Source of the DNA: Parabacteroides sp. AD58
Lineage (GTDB): Bacteria; Bacteroidota; Bacteroidia; Bacteroidales; Tannerellaceae
DNA length: 64,000 nucleotides
NCBI RefSeq assembly: GCF_023744375.2
Contig: NZ_CP146284.1
Coordinates: 1,054,001-1,118,000, forward strand
Direction: 5' to 3'
Part shown: piece after piece, positions 27,107 through 36,050 of the stretch
Layout of the letters: each line of letters begins with the position of its first letter
Position numbering within the stretch: position 1 is the stretch's first letter
The notes under the pieces: generated by a model
What the model saw: only the letters and a program-made list of their open reading frames with translations
Told to the model about the DNA's origin: nothing
Databases searched by the model: none
Made by a program: the position numbers and the translations under genes

Positions 27107-27113
27107 AGGTACT

Positions 27114-27734
27114 ATGATGAATGAGTCTTTAGCCCCCGATTGGCGTTTATTCGATCCCAAACAACTGAGTGGACGAAATAGGCGATTGCTCCACGAATGG
27201 ATCAATCTAGACCAGACTTTGGAGAAAAGGAATGAGATCGAATACCAAATAGCTAAACGCAACACGCAAGGTTTGCCAACAGAATATCTCATTACATATT
27301 ATATCTACTCTATCCAAGGCGTTGAGCGAATCGACTGGTTGAATCAACCGGGTGAGTCTAACCGGCCCATCTTTGCCTCAACCTTCCAGATGCAGATCAG
27401 TCTCCCAATCAATTACCCCTGTGTTGACGGACCTGCGGAGTTCCGTTTCCTAACCCACGACGCCACAGGTAATAAGATTCCCCATCCTTGGCATCCCAAC
27501 ATCCGTTATTTCGGTGAATTCGCAGGTCGGGTTTGCCTCAACGCCCTAAATACTCATACGAGCCTGGCGTGGTGTATCGATCGAGCCGCGCTTTACCTAC
27601 GTTATGAACTCTATCATGCCATTCAAGAACCACCTTATCCCGAAGATCCCAAAGTCGCGAAATGGGTCATTCAACAAGGAGAACCCAATGAATGGATATT
27701 CTTTGATCAACCCGCTTTGGAAAGCAGAAAATAA
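27114..27734 (+). CDS. E2-like (UBC-fold) conjugating enzyme
   Basis: A 206-residue protein. I chose the ATG at 27114 (AAAGG ribosome-binding site just before) rather than an earlier in-frame ATG inside the Ubl gene. It shows the UBC core in order: LPINYPCVDGPAEFRFLTHD (like the YPF-x-PP-x-V-x-F strand), HPWHPNI with the HPN motif (127-129), GRVCLN with the predicted catalytic Cys141, LAWCIDRAALYLRYELYHAI helix and PYPEDPKVAKWV. The distance from HPN to Cys is a few residues longer than in UbcH5-type enzymes. An N-terminal helical part of about 60 residues is extra. It would accept Ubl from the E1 at 21318-22553 as a thioester. Confidence 0.88.
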   Translation: MMNESLAPDWRLFDPKQLSGRNRRLLHEWINLDQTLEKRNEIEYQIAKRNTQGLPTEYLITYYIYSIQGVERIDWLNQPGESNRPIFASTFQMQISLPINYPCVDGPAEFRFLTHDATGNKIPHPWHPNIRYFGEFAGRVCLNALNTHTSLAWCIDRAALYLRYELYHAIQEPPYPEDPKVAKWVIQQGEPNEWIFFDQPALESRK

Positions 27735-27768
27735 GGTATTAAAATAGCTAAATCTCATTTCTTTTTTG

Positions 27769-27776
27769 TATTTTTG
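27769..27776 (+). promoter_or_regulatory. -7 promoter element for the membrane-complex-like genes
   Basis: TATTTTTG matches TAnnTTTG and lies 17 bp before the start of the next gene. It would serve the three genes from 27794 to 32207. Confidence 0.45.
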
Positions 27777-27793
27777 TCCATATATACAAAAAT

Positions 27794-28951
27794 ATGAACA
27801 TATTACATAAAATCATATTATCCAGTTTATTTCTCATCAAATTCAGTCTGTTTGCCACTGCCCAAACAACCAAACAAATTGAAATTGACGGAAATGAGCC
27901 TTATGTCGACCATATATATCTCACAGAAGGAAGTACCGATATGGACCTTTTAGTAAAATTTACATTTGATGAACCTAACAACACCCTTATAGTAAACCTC
28001 ATATCCTATAAAAAGCTATTCGTATTCCAAGACAACACACGTTACTCACATGCTGTTTGGTGCTTTAAACTTCGCCCAAATAAGCTCTCTTATGTTGTAG
28101 AATCGGACGAGCAGGCTAGATACAAACTGACTAAGTCTCTTCGAAAATCCATCAAACCCCGAAGGAAACATATCTTCAAGCGCTGGATCGAGTATGAAGG
28201 CATTCAGCCTCAACCGATTGACCATAAGATGGTAAACGATTATATAGAACAGAAATTCGATATCCTTTATAAAGAGGCTCCCATCAGTATCACCTTAAGG
28301 GATATCCTAGTGATGAACGAGGAAATAACCCCAAAGAAAAAGAAATACGATCTATTCTTTCAGACTGATCTCAACAGGAAATATGAGATCACGATCGAAC
28401 GGAATCCTTGTTTAGGAAAAGAAGAGGCCTTACAGGCTTCTATTACTCGTGTCAAAAACATCCAGACGAGTTTCCTCACGTTTAACCAGAAATTTAAAAA
28501 CTCCAATAGTCTTAATACGCCCGAAGGCGACAAACTGTTTTGTGAGATGAAATCCCTCTTACAAGAACAATTTCCCAAAGCAAAAGAGGTAAACCCATGT
28601 CCGGAAATTCAAACAAATATTGATATCTACAACAGCTATGTCGATTCTATTCAATTGTCCAAAAGTCCATTTCAAATCAAGATCCAAGAACAAAAAAAGC
28701 CGCAGGACCTAGATTTGAGTGCAGATTATATCCTAATGATAGCACGGGAAATAGACTATAATACTAACAAATGGCTATTTGCATCAGATCCCATTGAAAA
28801 AAGAGATCTGAAAGAATCATGCGAGAAGATTATCAACACAATTGAGTCACACATTAACCATAAGACTCGAATCAACGCAAAACAAAAAATAGCTATTACA
28901 GTCTTTAACAAAGCCAAAGATTATTACCACCGAATCTGCGCAAAAGAATAG
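27794..28951 (+). CDS. Exported T6SS-locus protein of unknown function
   Basis: A 385-residue protein with a clear signal peptide (IILSSLFLIKFSLFATAQ), so it is periplasmic or outer-membrane facing. The first half is beta-rich with a conserved-looking LLVKFTFDEPNNTLIVNLIS and a YSHAVWCFKL segment. The second half is helical. I do not recognise the family. It starts a tight three-gene set (6-bp gap to the next gene) ending in the RING-FHA protein. It is a candidate periplasmic part of the membrane complex, in place of the TssN-R proteins known from other Bacteroidetes systems. Confidence 0.5.
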   Translation: MNILHKIILSSLFLIKFSLFATAQTTKQIEIDGNEPYVDHIYLTEGSTDMDLLVKFTFDEPNNTLIVNLISYKKLFVFQDNTRYSHAVWCFKLRPNKLSYVVESDEQARYKLTKSLRKSIKPRRKHIFKRWIEYEGIQPQPIDHKMVNDYIEQKFDILYKEAPISITLRDILVMNEEITPKKKKYDLFFQTDLNRKYEITIERNPCLGKEEALQASITRVKNIQTSFLTFNQKFKNSNSLNTPEGDKLFCEMKSLLQEQFPKAKEVNPCPEIQTNIDIYNSYVDSIQLSKSPFQIKIQEQKKPQDLDLSADYILMIAREIDYNTNKWLFASDPIEKRDLKESCEKIINTIESHINHKTRINAKQKIAITVFNKAKDYYHRICAKE

Positions 28952-28957
28952 AGCTCT

Positions 28958-29809
28958 ATGGACAATACGAAAAGAATAAACCCTAATAAATGGCTGTTGA
29001 TTGCCCTTTTCTTATGGACATTATTACACAGCTCTAATCTCTGCGGGCAAAATGGAGAACAGGATTTATTTATCGAGGAGACACAACTTCTCGAGATTGA
29101 GAATCGTATGCTCTATTTTTATAACCAGCTACAAGAAATTACTAATAAGCTTCCGCTCAATACGGCCGAAAATATCTCAAAGACTAAACAACAGGTCTTA
29201 GCTATCGATAACAAATGGGAGATTTATTGTCAAAGTAGGCAATCTGAAATTGCAAACGATGACTCTCTCCTACAGATTGTCGCGAACTATCAACAGACCA
29301 AACAAGCCTTATTGGACTCCATTTCATACAAGGCTCATTATTTAGATGCGCTAGCCAATTTCGACCAAGCAGAACAATTTATCACATCTCAAGACAGTGT
29401 CTACCAACAATTCTACGAAACTGCTGTCAAATATTCTTTACTAAAGCAACTAGCTCCCCAGCTTGAGGCTCTTAAAGGAAAAGAACAATTGTTATTTTCC
29501 GACCTCCAAGCAAAGTACGAGACAGCAAAAGGAATTACCCAAGAATTCAACGAATTACAACCTCGATTTCTAGAAATAGAAGAAAACTTTATAATGTTGA
29601 AAAACTGTTCCGATAAGATTCAGGCCCAAGCATATAAGCCCTTGTTCCAAAAAATTAAGGATTATCTATACGGTCTAGCCGCTGTTACGATAATTCTTAT
29701 GTACATCAATATGATACAAGCCAAGATCAAGGCCCTAAAGCAAGCCCGAGAAAATGCGAAGAAATTTAGCCAAATGATGAAGGATGAGAACGATTATCCT
29801 ACAATATAA
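28958..29809 (+). CDS. Membrane-anchored coiled-coil protein in the T6SS locus
   Basis: A 283-residue protein. An N-terminal hydrophobic segment (WLLIALFLWTLLHSSNLC) acts as a signal or anchor. The middle is nearly all helical with heptad-like spacing (LLEIENRMLYFYNQLQEIT), and a second hydrophobic segment lies near 240-258 (LYGLAAVTIILMYINMI). A basic cytosolic tail follows. The topology suggests a periplasmic coiled-coil rod tethered to the inner membrane. The gene sits between the exported protein and the RING-FHA protein. Family not recognised. Confidence 0.5.
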   Translation: MDNTKRINPNKWLLIALFLWTLLHSSNLCGQNGEQDLFIEETQLLEIENRMLYFYNQLQEITNKLPLNTAENISKTKQQVLAIDNKWEIYCQSRQSEIANDDSLLQIVANYQQTKQALLDSISYKAHYLDALANFDQAEQFITSQDSVYQQFYETAVKYSLLKQLAPQLEALKGKEQLLFSDLQAKYETAKGITQEFNELQPRFLEIEENFIMLKNCSDKIQAQAYKPLFQKIKDYLYGLAAVTIILMYINMIQAKIKALKQARENAKKFSQMMKDENDYPTI

Positions 29810-29840
29810 CGAATAAATAACCTGATAATTATTTGTCACG

Positions 29841-32207
29841 ATGAATATTTATAAGATATCACTCTTGTTAGTTCTGGCCTTAATTCTTTCAGGCTGTAAG
29901 GATCTCATGCCTATCAGAGAGAATTATAAAGAGGACAATAACCTCAACATCCTGGACCTCGAATTTGAACCGAAGTACAAAAACTTTCATGCAAATGTCA
30001 AACTCAACGACAGTATCGTCGCGCTTCTGCTGCTCAACGATACAACTATCAAATTCCATGTTGAAGAATACATGCAAAACAATCTGTTAGATCCCAGAAC
30101 CCAGCCCAAGTTGGTAAATATTCAGAAAAAAATTACGAATCTTAACCTGAATATCTTGACATTGGTCGACCTGACACTTGACTCAATGAAGATAGAGAAC
30201 CAAAAACAGGCAATTAAAGAGCTAAAAGAATTGCTTCCTCCTGACAATCTTCATATTGCCTTCATTAAGAATCAAACGGTCTCAGAAACCTTGCCAGCGA
30301 CCGACTATGTTCTAGCCAATTACTTCCAAGCAGATCCTGGGAAGAAATACCTTTATCGCTCTATCCTCTCAAAAATAGATGAGATCAAAGGGAGCATGTC
30401 TACCTATTTCCCGAATGCCCAGCAAGACACGACTTTTAAGCATCTTACATCCAAACAAAATGTTTTAATCATACTCTCGGATGGTAAGGTTTATAATCAA
30501 GATATGCCTCTCGATCCTGATCACTTTGCTTTACAGAGGAAAATTATTCAAGAATCCGACTCAATCACACAAATTCCAATTTTCTACATCAATCTGGAAA
30601 CAAAAGAACACGGCCAAACAAACGAAGCTGAAACTCTTATGCAATTCTTATGCAAAAAAACCAACGGCAAATATCTCAACTCATACGATCAAACCGTCAT
30701 ACTCAACTTATTTGACAAACAATACGCTAATTACTGCTTTTCATTCATTAACCCCGCTCAGAAAATCTATAGAGGAAAAAAACACACATTACAACTTAAT
30801 TGCTACCAAGGAGATAAATTAATCGCTTCAGACAACATCAACTACTACGTAGGGAGCATCTATAATCCAGTCATCATCAATGGATTGACAACCTTACAAG
30901 TAATATTACAAGGCAGCTTGTTCGGAATCCTTACATTAGTATTATTTTACATAATTTTTCAATTCATCACTCCTTGCTTTCATTATTTGGTTTTCAGAAA
31001 AAAATATGTCACCCGGTATATTGGCAAAAATATGAGTTACAATGGTATCCTTGTAGGACCTGATTGCTACTATTGTAAAGCCCCCTTCGAAATTGGCGAT
31101 AAAATCGTTGTAAAATGCCAACATGTACTCCACCAATCTTGTTGGGAAGAAAATGAATATAAATGTCCTGAATATGGACGAAACTGTAAAACCGGGAGAC
31201 TTTATTATAACCGAAAAAATTTATTTGACCAGCATAACGCATCTTTCTATCTCTCTTGGATCATCTCTGGAGCAATTGCTGGACTGGTTGCCTGGATCTG
31301 CTTCACTGCGAATGCTCATAGTCATGAAAATTTTTTCTTGATAAATATTATCCAACTCATGTTTGGGGTCAATCCTGACTCTCCTCAAGCAGCCGTGTTA
31401 ATGGAAGAATATGGCAGCCATCTTTACCTTTTGCCATTTTATGGTCTAAACATAGGTTTCTTCCTAACCTTCTTCTTGAGTCTGCTAACTAGCCACGGTC
31501 GTTGGCTATGGAAACGAATCCTACTAGTCGTTGCCAAGGCCATTGTTGGAGGCCTGTTCAGCTATTTATCTTTTCTCCTCGGATGTATCATCTCCATCAC
31601 TCTGAATTTCAACAATAATTCATTCCTTGTAGATTGGATTCCATGGATGCTAAGTGGTTTCGTCATTACTTTAGCAGTCACTTACGGAACGGATATTAAA
31701 CTAAAAAAAGCATTAATCGGAGCCGTCATTTCCATCATCTTCGGATTGAGCTCGATGTATCTGTGGACGTTTGCCTTCAACTCGCAAATTGACACTCGTG
31801 AGTTCTTACTCCTAAGCTACATAATCTATTGTGTCGGATTTGCCATTAGTGTAGCTACAACTTGTCCTAAATCGGAGCGTTATTTCTTACGAGTGGAAGG
31901 GCCAATTAAGGAGATGGACATCGCAATTTACAAATGGATGAACAATAGAATCCGGAACAAACGGATAACAATCGGCAAGTCTGTCAATTGTGACCTGCAA
32001 ATGTCGTGGGATCTAACTAGTAAAATCGCTCCTTTACAAGCGGAGATCCGAATGATCAATGGCAATATCTATCTATTTGCAACTGAGGAAGGTGTCTCCA
32101 TGGTCGACAAAAAACCTCTCAAACCAAACACAAAGAAACGACTCTACCATGGTACTAAATTTATGATTGGGAAAACGCTCTTCACCTACATAGAGAAAGA
32201 TCTCTAA
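29841..32207 (+). CDS. Lipoprotein-like VWA / RING-H2-like / seven-TM / FHA-like protein; candidate E3 and membrane anchor
   Basis: A 788-residue protein. A lipobox LILSGC places Cys19 as the lipidated residue. A VWA-like region (about 105-300) has a degenerate metal site (LVDLTLDSM) and the NVLIILSDGK strand. TM1 is about 350-378. A cytosolic segment then carries Cys409, Cys412, Cys426, His428, His431, Cys434, Cys442 and Cys449, a C3H2C3 RING-H2-like order, though the last pair is spaced wider than usual. Six more membrane segments follow (about 468-490, 528-550, 558-588, 597-616, 623-644, 654-674). The tail (704-785) resembles FHA, with IGKSVNCDLQM and HGTKFMIGKTLF, but lacks the usual S-x-x-H. 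Topology puts VWA outside and RING and FHA inside. E3 activity is inference. Confidence 0.7.
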   Translation: MNIYKISLLLVLALILSGCKDLMPIRENYKEDNNLNILDLEFEPKYKNFHANVKLNDSIVALLLLNDTTIKFHVEEYMQNNLLDPRTQPKLVNIQKKITNLNLNILTLVDLTLDSMKIENQKQAIKELKELLPPDNLHIAFIKNQTVSETLPATDYVLANYFQADPGKKYLYRSILSKIDEIKGSMSTYFPNAQQDTTFKHLTSKQNVLIILSDGKVYNQDMPLDPDHFALQRKIIQESDSITQIPIFYINLETKEHGQTNEAETLMQFLCKKTNGKYLNSYDQTVILNLFDKQYANYCFSFINPAQKIYRGKKHTLQLNCYQGDKLIASDNINYYVGSIYNPVIINGLTTLQVILQGSLFGILTLVLFYIIFQFITPCFHYLVFRKKYVTRYIGKNMSYNGILVGPDCYYCKAPFEIGDKIVVKCQHVLHQSCWEENEYKCPEYGRNCKTGRLYYNRKNLFDQHNASFYLSWIISGAIAGLVAWICFTANAHSHENFFLINIIQLMFGVNPDSPQAAVLMEEYGSHLYLLPFYGLNIGFFLTFFLSLLTSHGRWLWKRILLVVAKAIVGGLFSYLSFLLGCIISITLNFNNNSFLVDWIPWMLSGFVITLAVTYGTDIKLKKALIGAVISIIFGLSSMYLWTFAFNSQIDTREFLLLSYIIYCVGFAISVATTCPKSERYFLRVEGPIKEMDIAIYKWMNNRIRNKRITIGKSVNCDLQMSWDLTSKIAPLQAEIRMINGNIYLFATEEGVSMVDKKPLKPNTKKRLYHGTKFMIGKTLFTYIEKDL

Positions 32208-32213
32208 TAGACT

Positions 32214-32250
32214 AGGAGATAAATGTTACTAAAAGGCATTTATCTCCTAC
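32214..32250 (+). terminator. Stem-loop at the end of the T6SS operon
   Basis: TAGGAGATAAATG pairs perfectly with CATTTATCTCCTA over 13 bp around an 11-nt loop, 7 bp after the last T6SS-locus gene. The T-tract is weak, but position favours a terminator or 3'-stabiliser. Confidence 0.65.
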
Positions 32251-32384
32251 TTTCACATCTCCACATGAAGTTTTGCTGAAACCAGCCATAGAAGGCAAAT
32301 TTCAAAAACTATATTAATATATTAACTTTAAGTATATTATTCGAGATAATGACTAAGTATCGAAACCCACAACCAAATAGACTT

Positions 32385-32481
32385 TTTTAGTATCTTTTTT
32401 CTCCCGTCGAAAGAAACGAGGATCATTTTCAATCCTCAAGGGAATCGTTTTCGATATACGTTAGATTTGAAAGAAAAAGCC
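32385..32481. repeat. Right copy of the direct repeat flanking the T6SS locus
   Basis: Same orientation as 3421-3516, with the central GAGGAT...ATCCTC inverted repeat unchanged. It lies in the 437-bp gap between the last T6SS-locus gene and mfd, about 110 bp before the mfd promoter. Besides this repeat, the stem-loop and the promoter, the gap shows no gene. Confidence 0.75.
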
Positions 32482-32589
32482 AATATATTTTTATAAAAAG
32501 CTGGCTTTTTCAGGATTCAATTAAACACGCATTCAACCGACAGGCAAACAAAACCAAGCGGATGCAACCTGAGATTGGCAGATAATTCC

Positions 32590-32597
32590 TACCTTTG
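32590..32597 (+). promoter_or_regulatory. -7 promoter element for mfd
   Basis: TACCTTTG matches TAnnTTTG exactly and lies 48 bp before the mfd start codon. Confidence 0.5.
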
Positions 32598-32644
32598 CAA
32601 TAGAAACATAAAACGGACGAATCTTGTCCTCCGGAATATATTTT

Positions 32645-35600
32645 ATGGATATACAAGAATTACTCAACTTATACACCTCGCATAGTGGAATAACAGCGCT
32701 TCACAAACTGATACAGAATGACAATGAACGGAATATCAGCGTGAAGGGACTGAATGGTTCTGCTCCGGCGATGATGGTGGCCGCTCTCTTCAAAAAAGGG
32801 AATAACCGTTTTGTTTGTCTGCTGAACGACCTTGAAGAGGCCGGTTATTTCTACAACGACCTGAAACAACTAACCGGCGATGACGCTATTTATTTTTTCC
32901 CATCGGCCTACCGAAGGGATATTAAATACGGACATATCGACGCAGCCAATGAGATTCTGCGCACAGAAGCATTGAGTGTGTTGCAAGATCCGCAAGCACG
33001 GTTTGTCATCGTCACTTATCCGGAAGCAATAGCCGAGAAAGTGGTTTCACAGGATACTTTGCAGCAAAATACGTTACAAATTCATACGGGAGAGAAACTC
33101 GACAATATGTTCGTCGCAGACGTACTCGACAGCTATGGCTTTGAACAGGTCGATTATGTTTACGAACCGGGACAATATGCCATCCGTGGTAGTATCCTCG
33201 ACGTATTCTCCTATTCGTTCGAGTTTCCCTATCGTATCGACTTTTTCGGGAATGAGGTAGAAACCATCCGCAGCTTCGATGTCGAGAGCCAATTGTCGAA
33301 AGATAAATTGGACAGCATCTATATCGTTTCGGAAGTCAGCAAGAAAAATGCGACAGGCAAATGTCTGCTGGAAACTCTCCCATCGCAGACTCATCTGGTA
33401 GTTCATGATCTGGACTGGTGCCGCGAACGGATCGGAGCCATCTGGAACGAAGAACCGGTGGTAGCCGACGAAGAATCGTTTACCAGTGCCGACCTGATGC
33501 ATTCCAAGCTGGTGCAATGGGATTTGTTCATGCACGCGGCTCTCGATCTAAAACGAATCCAGTTTGGAACCCATACGACAGGAACGCCCGACGCCACTAT
33601 CAATTTCCAAACGCAGGTACAACCAATCTTCCACAAGAATTTCGACCTGGTAAGTACGACTTTCCAACAATATCTGAAAGAAGGTTATACCCTGTACATT
33701 CTGAGTGATGTAGAAAAACAGGCGGCCCGCATCCATGCCATCTTTGAAGATCGGAAAGAAGATATACCTTTTACAGCTGTCAATAAAACCATTCACAGTG
33801 GTTTTGCCGACGACCAGCTGAAAATCTGCTGTTTCACCGATCACCAGCTGTTCGACCGTTTTCATAAATACAGCCTCAAAAGCGATAAGGCCCGCAGCGG
33901 GAAGATTACCTTGTCACTCAAAGAGCTGAATCAATTTACTCCGGGTGATTACATCGTACACATCGATCACGGTATCGGACAGTTTGGCGGACTGGTACGC
34001 ATGGAAGTAAACGGAAAGATACAGGAAGCCATCAAACTGATCTATCAGAACCACGATGCGATCTTTGTCAGTATCCATTCGCTGCATAAGCTTTCCAAAT
34101 ACAAAGGGAAAGACAACGGCGAGCCTCCGAAATTAAGCAAGTTAGGCACTGGCGCGTGGGAAAAGATGAAGGAACGCACCAAAAAGAAGGTGAAAGACAT
34201 CGCCCGCGACCTCATCCTGCTCTATGCCAAGCGCAAACAGGAAAAGGGGTTTGCCTACAGCCCCGACAGTTTCATGCAGCAAGAGCTGGAGGCCAGCTTC
34301 ATCTACGAAGATACACCCGACCAGATGAAGGCGACAGCCGAAGTAAAGGCCGATATGGAAAGTCCGCGGCCGATGGACCGCCTGATCTGTGGTGATGTAG
34401 GTTTCGGTAAGACCGAAGTTGCCATCCGGGCAGCCTTCAAAGCCGTATCAGACAACAAACAGGTGGCAGTGCTGGTACCGACCACCGTGCTCGCCTTCCA
34501 ACATTTCCAGACATTCTCCGAACGACTCAAGGATTTCCCTTGCCGCATCGAATATATCAGCCGGGCCCGTACGACGGCACAGATCAAACATATCCTGAAA
34601 GATGTCAAGGAAGGAGCCGTGAATATCCTGATCGGGACGCACCGGATCGTCAGCAAAGATGTCGTATTCAAGGATCTGGGCCTTCTGATTATCGATGAGG
34701 AACAGAAATTCGGCGTATCTGTCAAAGAAAAGCTCCGCCAGCTCAAGACAAACGTGGATACCCTGACGATGACGGCAACGCCGATTCCACGAACCCTGCA
34801 ATTCTCGCTAATGGGTGCCCGAGATCTGAGCAGTATCACGACGCCTCCGCCCAACCGTTATCCGGTACAGACGGAAGTGGAACGCTTCAATCCGGACATC
34901 ATCCGCGAAGCCATCAACTTCGAGATGAGCCGTAACGGACAAGTTTTCTTCATCAACAACCGTATTCAGAATATCTACGAGATAGAAGCCCTGGTAAAAC
35001 GGGAAGTTCCCGATGCCCGTGTCTGTGTGGCACACGGACAGATGGAACCTGAAGAACTGGAAAAGAAGATTCTCGACTTCGTGAACTACGAATACGACGT
35101 ACTGGTAGCGACAAGCATCATCGAAAGCGGCATCGACGTACCAAATGCCAACACCATTATCATCAACAACGCCCAGCAATTCGGCTTGTCGGATCTGCAT
35201 CAGCTGCGCGGACGTGTGGGCAGAAGCAACCGGAAGGCATTCTGCTATCTGTTGTCACCGCCATTGAGCTCGCTCACCCAGGAAGCCCGCCGCCGCTTGC
35301 AAGCCATCGAAAGCTTCTCTGAATTAGGAAGCGGCATTCATATTGCCATGCAGGACCTCGATATCCGTGGGGCCGGCAATATGCTGGGAGCCGAACAAAG
35401 CGGTTTCATCGCCGACTTAGGATATGAAGCCTACCAGAAGATTTTGGAAGAGGCTGTAGATGAACTGAAGACCGACGAATTCTCGGATCTGTACAACGAA
35501 CTGTCGGACGGCAAAGAGAAAGACGGCAAAGACTTCGTCAAGGAAACATTCATCGAAAGCGATTTGGAAATACTCTTCCCTCCGACCTATATTCCAAACG

Positions 35601-35992
35601 ATTCCGAACGTATCTCGTTGTATCGCGAGCTGGATAATATGGAACGGGAAGAAGACATAAAAGCCTTCAGTGCCCGCTTGGAAGACCGTTTCGGAAAGAT
35701 CCCAAAAGAAGGAAAGGAGCTGATACGCATCGTTCGTCTTCGCCGGATGGCAAGGTCGCTGGGTATCGAGAAAGTGGTCCTGAAGAAAGGACAGATGAAC
35801 CTGTATCTGGTATCGGCAGAAGACAGCCCATATTACCAGAGCCGGGCTTTTGGTCAGTTATTAGCATACATCCAGAAGCATCCTCGTTTCTGCAACCTGA
35901 AAGAAGCCAACGGCAAAAGGAGCATCATCATCAAAGACGTTCCGACCGTAGCCGCAGCTTGCAGCATCTTAGAAGAGATGGAGTCATTATAA
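32645..35992 (+). CDS. mfd: Transcription-repair coupling factor Mfd
   Basis: A 1115-residue DNA translocase that removes RNA polymerase stalled at lesions and recruits UvrA. The start at 32645 (MDIQELLNLYTSHSG) is preferred over a TTG 21 bp upstream. It has the UvrB-homology part (PAMMVAALF, GQYAIRGSILDVFSY), the RNA-polymerase-interaction domain (TPGDYIVHIDHGIGQFGGL) and the superfamily-2 motor: GDVGFGKTEVAIRAAF (Walker A), IIDEEQKFGV (DEEQ box), MTATPIPRTL and the C-terminal GRVGRSNRKAFCYLL. Length is normal. It is a housekeeping gene and marks the right chromosomal flank of the T6SS locus. Confidence 0.97.
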   Translation: MDIQELLNLYTSHSGITALHKLIQNDNERNISVKGLNGSAPAMMVAALFKKGNNRFVCLLNDLEEAGYFYNDLKQLTGDDAIYFFPSAYRRDIKYGHIDAANEILRTEALSVLQDPQARFVIVTYPEAIAEKVVSQDTLQQNTLQIHTGEKLDNMFVADVLDSYGFEQVDYVYEPGQYAIRGSILDVFSYSFEFPYRIDFFGNEVETIRSFDVESQLSKDKLDSIYIVSEVSKKNATGKCLLETLPSQTHLVVHDLDWCRERIGAIWNEEPVVADEESFTSADLMHSKLVQWDLFMHAALDLKRIQFGTHTTGTPDATINFQTQVQPIFHKNFDLVSTTFQQYLKEGYTLYILSDVEKQAARIHAIFEDRKEDIPFTAVNKTIHSGFADDQLKICCFTDHQLFDRFHKYSLKSDKARSGKITLSLKELNQFTPGDYIVHIDHGIGQFGGLVRMEVNGKIQEAIKLIYQNHDAIFVSIHSLHKLSKYKGKDNGEPPKLSKLGTGAWEKMKERTKKKVKDIARDLILLYAKRKQEKGFAYSPDSFMQQELEASFIYEDTPDQMKATAEVKADMESPRPMDRLICGDVGFGKTEVAIRAAFKAVSDNKQVAVLVPTTVLAFQHFQTFSERLKDFPCRIEYISRARTTAQIKHILKDVKEGAVNILIGTHRIVSKDVVFKDLGLLIIDEEQKFGVSVKEKLRQLKTNVDTLTMTATPIPRTLQFSLMGARDLSSITTPPPNRYPVQTEVERFNPDIIREAINFEMSRNGQVFFINNRIQNIYEIEALVKREVPDARVCVAHGQMEPEELEKKILDFVNYEYDVLVATSIIESGIDVPNANTIIINNAQQFGLSDLHQLRGRVGRSNRKAFCYLLSPPLSSLTQEARRRLQAIESFSELGSGIHIAMQDLDIRGAGNMLGAEQSGFIADLGYEAYQKILEEAVDELKTDEFSDLYNELSDGKEKDGKDFVKETFIESDLEILFPPTYIPNDSERISLYRELDNMEREEDIKAFSARLEDRFGKIPKEGKELIRIVRLRRMARSLGIEKVVLKKGQMNLYLVSAEDSPYYQSRAFGQLLAYIQKHPRFCNLKEANGKRSIIIKDVPTVAAACSILEEMESL

Positions 35993-36050
35993 GCTTTGCA
36001 CTAAGAAATGGTCCAATCAGAATGAGAACAATTATTTAGAGACATTACAT

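Noticed and set aside
27063-27113. Upstream ATG for the E2 gene
   Set aside because: It lies inside the Ubl coding sequence, and the added residues match no UBC part; the ATG at 27114 follows an AAAGG site.
21318-32207. PRTRC plasmid system or CBASS type II
   Set aside because: No ParB, JAB or cyclase gene is present, and the E1/E2/Ubl genes are interleaved with T6SS genes.
32624-32644. TTG start for mfd
   Set aside because: The seven added codons do not look like Mfd, and the ATG at 32645 matches the family's N-terminus and promoter spacing.
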